Shown here: positions 61,701 to 64,000 of the stretch, piece after piece
Position numbering within the stretch: the first letter of the stretch is position 1
Layout: each line of letters begins with the position of its first letter
Assembly: GCF_011075055.1 (NCBI RefSeq)
Contig: NC_058138.1
Coordinates: 24,211,568-24,275,567, forward strand
Reading direction: 5' to 3'
Source of the DNA: Mangifera indica
Lineage: Eukaryota; Streptophyta; Magnoliopsida; Sapindales; Anacardiaceae
Length of the DNA: 64,000 nucleotides
Translations under genes and position numbers: made by a program
Notes under the pieces: model-generated
The model's input: the letters and a program-made list of their open reading frames with translations, nothing else
What the model was told of the DNA's origin: nothing
Database searches by the model: none

Positions 61701-63350
61701 ATTTTTACATTCTGGCACAACGAGATCTAATAAAGATGCATCACTGCAGATAATGGAAGTTTTTCCTCAAAAAAATCGTATGCCATGTCTGAAGAAAAAA
61801 TAGTTAATGGGCCCGTCCAGGTTGTAGGTGCTACCAGTGACAAAGATCTCTCAGCTTGGAGGTAAGACAGGCTCCATATCTGCAAAGTTTGAGTCAAACC
61901 ATGTTGAATGTTCACACTATTCCTTATTTTGTGTTATAATTAGTTTTGTAGTTTTCCCCTCTTATCCATTTCTTTAGTTTCTCCTAACAATATTCAAATT
62001 GTAAGAAGCTTTTGATGTGATGCTCCATTATGAAAATTGGTTCCCTTCTATACTGTTTTCATTCTTTCTTCAAGAGAACTATGTTTTGGAGATATGTTAA
62101 CTTGCATCATTTAATTTTTTACCTAGATACTCTGTATGCATAAAATCCCAATGATGAGCAGTCAATATCTTAGCACAACAATAATTTTCCAAGTTTCATT
62201 TTCTGACAATGCAAACAGAGTCTTTTGAGATAACATTTCAGCTTGAGGTCGCAGAATTAATTTATGGACAGGTTGCAGGGTTCTCGACGAGAAGTACTGA
62301 GATACGGAAGTTTGGGAGTTGCTATATCTTGTCTCATCTTCACAGTGGCAAACTGGAAGGTATAGCAAACTTGGTCTTATGAATGTTGGAGTTTCTGCTA
62401 GATTTATGTTGAAATATCAGCACTATTTTCATTGAGTTACTAGAATATTTGAAACTCTTTTCTTGTCATTTGAGTGAATATAAAACTACTGTACTTTCAC
62501 AGGCAATGCAATATGCATCTCCTAAAGCTATCTGGAATGTATTATTTGGAGTCAACCGTCCCTTGTTTGAACCAAATGACGGTATTTTCATGTTCCTTAT
62601 GGTTCTAATTGTTAAGTGTATGAATAGATAATGCAATTTAACTTTAAAAAGGATGTTAATCTACTTCATTATGAATCATTGAAGGAGACTCATCACAATC
62701 AGTACGAGTCCAACAATTTGTGAACTATATTTATGATATTGAAAATAGGTAAGAAGATTAGCTTTCACCTTATATAATAAGTTATTAAATTTCTCTTCAA
62801 TTTGTTAAGCCATTCTGCAAATCATTTTTCTTGTGAGTGCGTTGCTGCTTAATTTGTTTGAAAGAATTTTTTTGTCATTTTAGGAAAACTACTCCTATTG
62901 TACCGGAATTTCCAATGAATCTTGATTGGTTGAATACAGCTCCCCTTCAGTTTCGCAGGGTAATGATTTAACTCAAATTCGTAGAATTTCATTAACCTTC
63001 CAAAAAAATATATCTGAGTTTCTAGGCTGTCAAACATATGATTGGTTCCCCTTAAATTTGTTTAGAGACAAAGTGGTTACATGTCATTCAAACTATGCAT
63101 CCTAAAATGCAATAATACATATATGCTTCTTAAAGATAAAATAAAGGTAATGATTCTTTTGCATATCTAATTAAGTCAAATACAGAAAATTTGCTTGTTT
63201 TTATAGCTCCAGTTCTGAACTACTTCAGCTTTTGTGCAGGATTTGAAAGGAAAGGTGGTCTTACTTGATTTTTGGACTTACTGCTGTATAAATTGTATGC
63301 ATGTGCTGCCAGATTTAGAGTTTCTGGAGAAGAAATACAAAGACAAGCCA
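58767..63350 (+). CDS. SOQ1: SUPPRESSOR OF QUENCHING 1, 5' part (HAD, membrane segment, thioredoxin-like); continues past window
   Basis: Thirteen exons join in frame: 58767-59130, 59483-59583, 59668-59724, 59815-59909, 60238-60337, 60947-61005, 61257-61378, 61750-61861, 62272-62359, 62503-62581, 62685-62748, 62884-62959, 63240-63350. This gives 476 codons with the frame still open. Residues 1-55 look like a plastid transit peptide. The HAD phosphatase-like domain (about 76-290) has motif [12 protein letters not shown] (Asp 83, 85), motif [10 protein letters not shown], the Lys motif NLKPAPD and motif [18 protein letters not shown] hydrophobic segment (about 347-364) is the single membrane span. 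The thioredoxin-like region begins with WTYCCINC (Cys 455, 458). The NHL propeller should lie outside the window. SOQ1 sits in the thylakoid membrane and prevents slow antenna quenching (qH). Exon 9 uses the acceptor GGACAG|GTTGCAG; the later AG breaks the frame. Confidence 0.95.
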
Positions 63351-64000
63351 GTAAAATTCTCTTTCTTAATTATTATATTTCAATCTCTCAACTGTTTGAA
63401 GTTTCTCTTTTATGTGGTTATGCTTTGTTTTTGGTGAATTGCTCAGATAGCTTTGTGGCTTAACATCATGTAGCGGGTGAGAGAGAGAGAGAGAGAGGGG
63501 TACTATAACCACGAAAGTTGACATTGCTAGATTGATTGAATTGGGTTGAGGGGAGTATGTCAAAGTGTCCAATATGAAAATTATTTATACTATTTTTCTG
63601 ACCATTTCCTTGCATGGTCCTTCATTTTCTTCCACCAGTGTTTGGCTTTCCATGTTTTACCAACAAATTGAACTGTATTCATTTTCACACAGCAAACTAC
63701 TCTGGGCAATGGTATCTAGTTTATTTTGATTAGTGGATATACACTGTTATGGCATATTAAATTGAGTGTATAAATCTAACAAGCATCTCTATATATAACT
63801 CTAAATGTTAAATATGGCTTTGAATAACAAAAGCGTAATTAGCTGGACAATAGTGCAGTGATCTGAAGCTATCAGTTATGACATTTGCCTTTGTAATATA
63901 AATATTGCTTAACACTTCTTTCTACAAATGATATTTATTTCGCTGATTGATGAGTCAACTGGCCTAACTATTGACACATGTTCTAATGCATGATCATTTC
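63351..64000 (+). other. SOQ1: SOQ1 intron 13, partial, with GA repeat
   Basis: After the donor CCA|GTAAAA no further SOQ1 exon is seen to the window edge. A GA dinucleotide run lies at 63477-63497. Confidence 0.6.

Noticed and set aside
1..64000. tRNA, rRNA or CRISPR-like arrays
   Set aside because: No cloverleaf-type B-box contexts, ribosomal sequence or spaced direct repeats were noticed; a covariance-model scan would settle tRNAs and small RNAs.

Overview
This is a nuclear plant chromosome segment. Genes are split into many short exons, mostly with GT-AG introns. Intergenic DNA is AT-rich and holds (AT)n and (AAG)n microsatellites and small inverted-repeat elements. The gene set (class I KNOX, plastid IREG3/MAR1, SUPPRESSOR OF QUENCHING 1, a DYW-type PPR protein) points to a dicot. 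From memory, Arabidopsis At1g56440 (TPR5/RPAP3), At1g56460 (PAPA-1/HIT zinc finger) and At1g56500 (SOQ1) belong to the same gene families as three genes here in the same relative order, which suggests collinearity with that region. I cannot name the species.

Layout: 0-2.7 kb holds two nonautonomous DNA transposons. A divergent class I KNOX gene lies at 2760-5379 (-). A single-CRM-domain organellar RNA-binding protein is at 7079-9797 (+). A ClpP5-like pseudogene is at 11.5-12.9 kb (-). A 19-coding-exon EFR3-family gene (SEMI-ROLLED LEAF 2 type) spans 14342-20659 (-) with a leader exon near 21.2 kb. A gene-poor tract runs 21.3-25.5 kb. An RPAP3-like TPR gene (25555-30370, -) and an INO80-subunit-B-like gene (31304-33786, -, with leader exon upstream) follow. 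After a second gene-poor tract comes a Kelch gene (37612-41337, -) whose seventh coding exon carries an apparent one-base frameshift. IREG3/MAR1 is at 44929-49274 (-). An intact pectinesterase (50187-51560, -) sits beside a decayed tandem copy (about 52.17-53.65 kb, -) interrupted by a transposon. An intronless PLS-DYW PPR gene is at 55420-57432 (+). SOQ1 starts at 58767 (+) and runs off the right edge inside its thioredoxin-like region.

Exon models were built by hand from splice sites. For KNOX, CRM, EFR3, RPAP3, INO80B-like, IREG3, pectinesterase and the visible part of SOQ1, every exon length and phase closes into one open frame. The Kelch gene is the only apparently live gene that does not close.

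The genes do not form an operon-like unit; this is ordinary euchromatin. Several products act in organelles (CRM protein, IREG3, PPR, SOQ1, and the ClpP5 parent of the pseudogene). I found no new defence or metabolic system. The best leads are the divergent KNOX homeodomain, the Kelch frameshift, two pseudogenes with readable damage, an exon-like membrane-protein fragment in an IREG3 intron, and transposons with intact target-site duplications.
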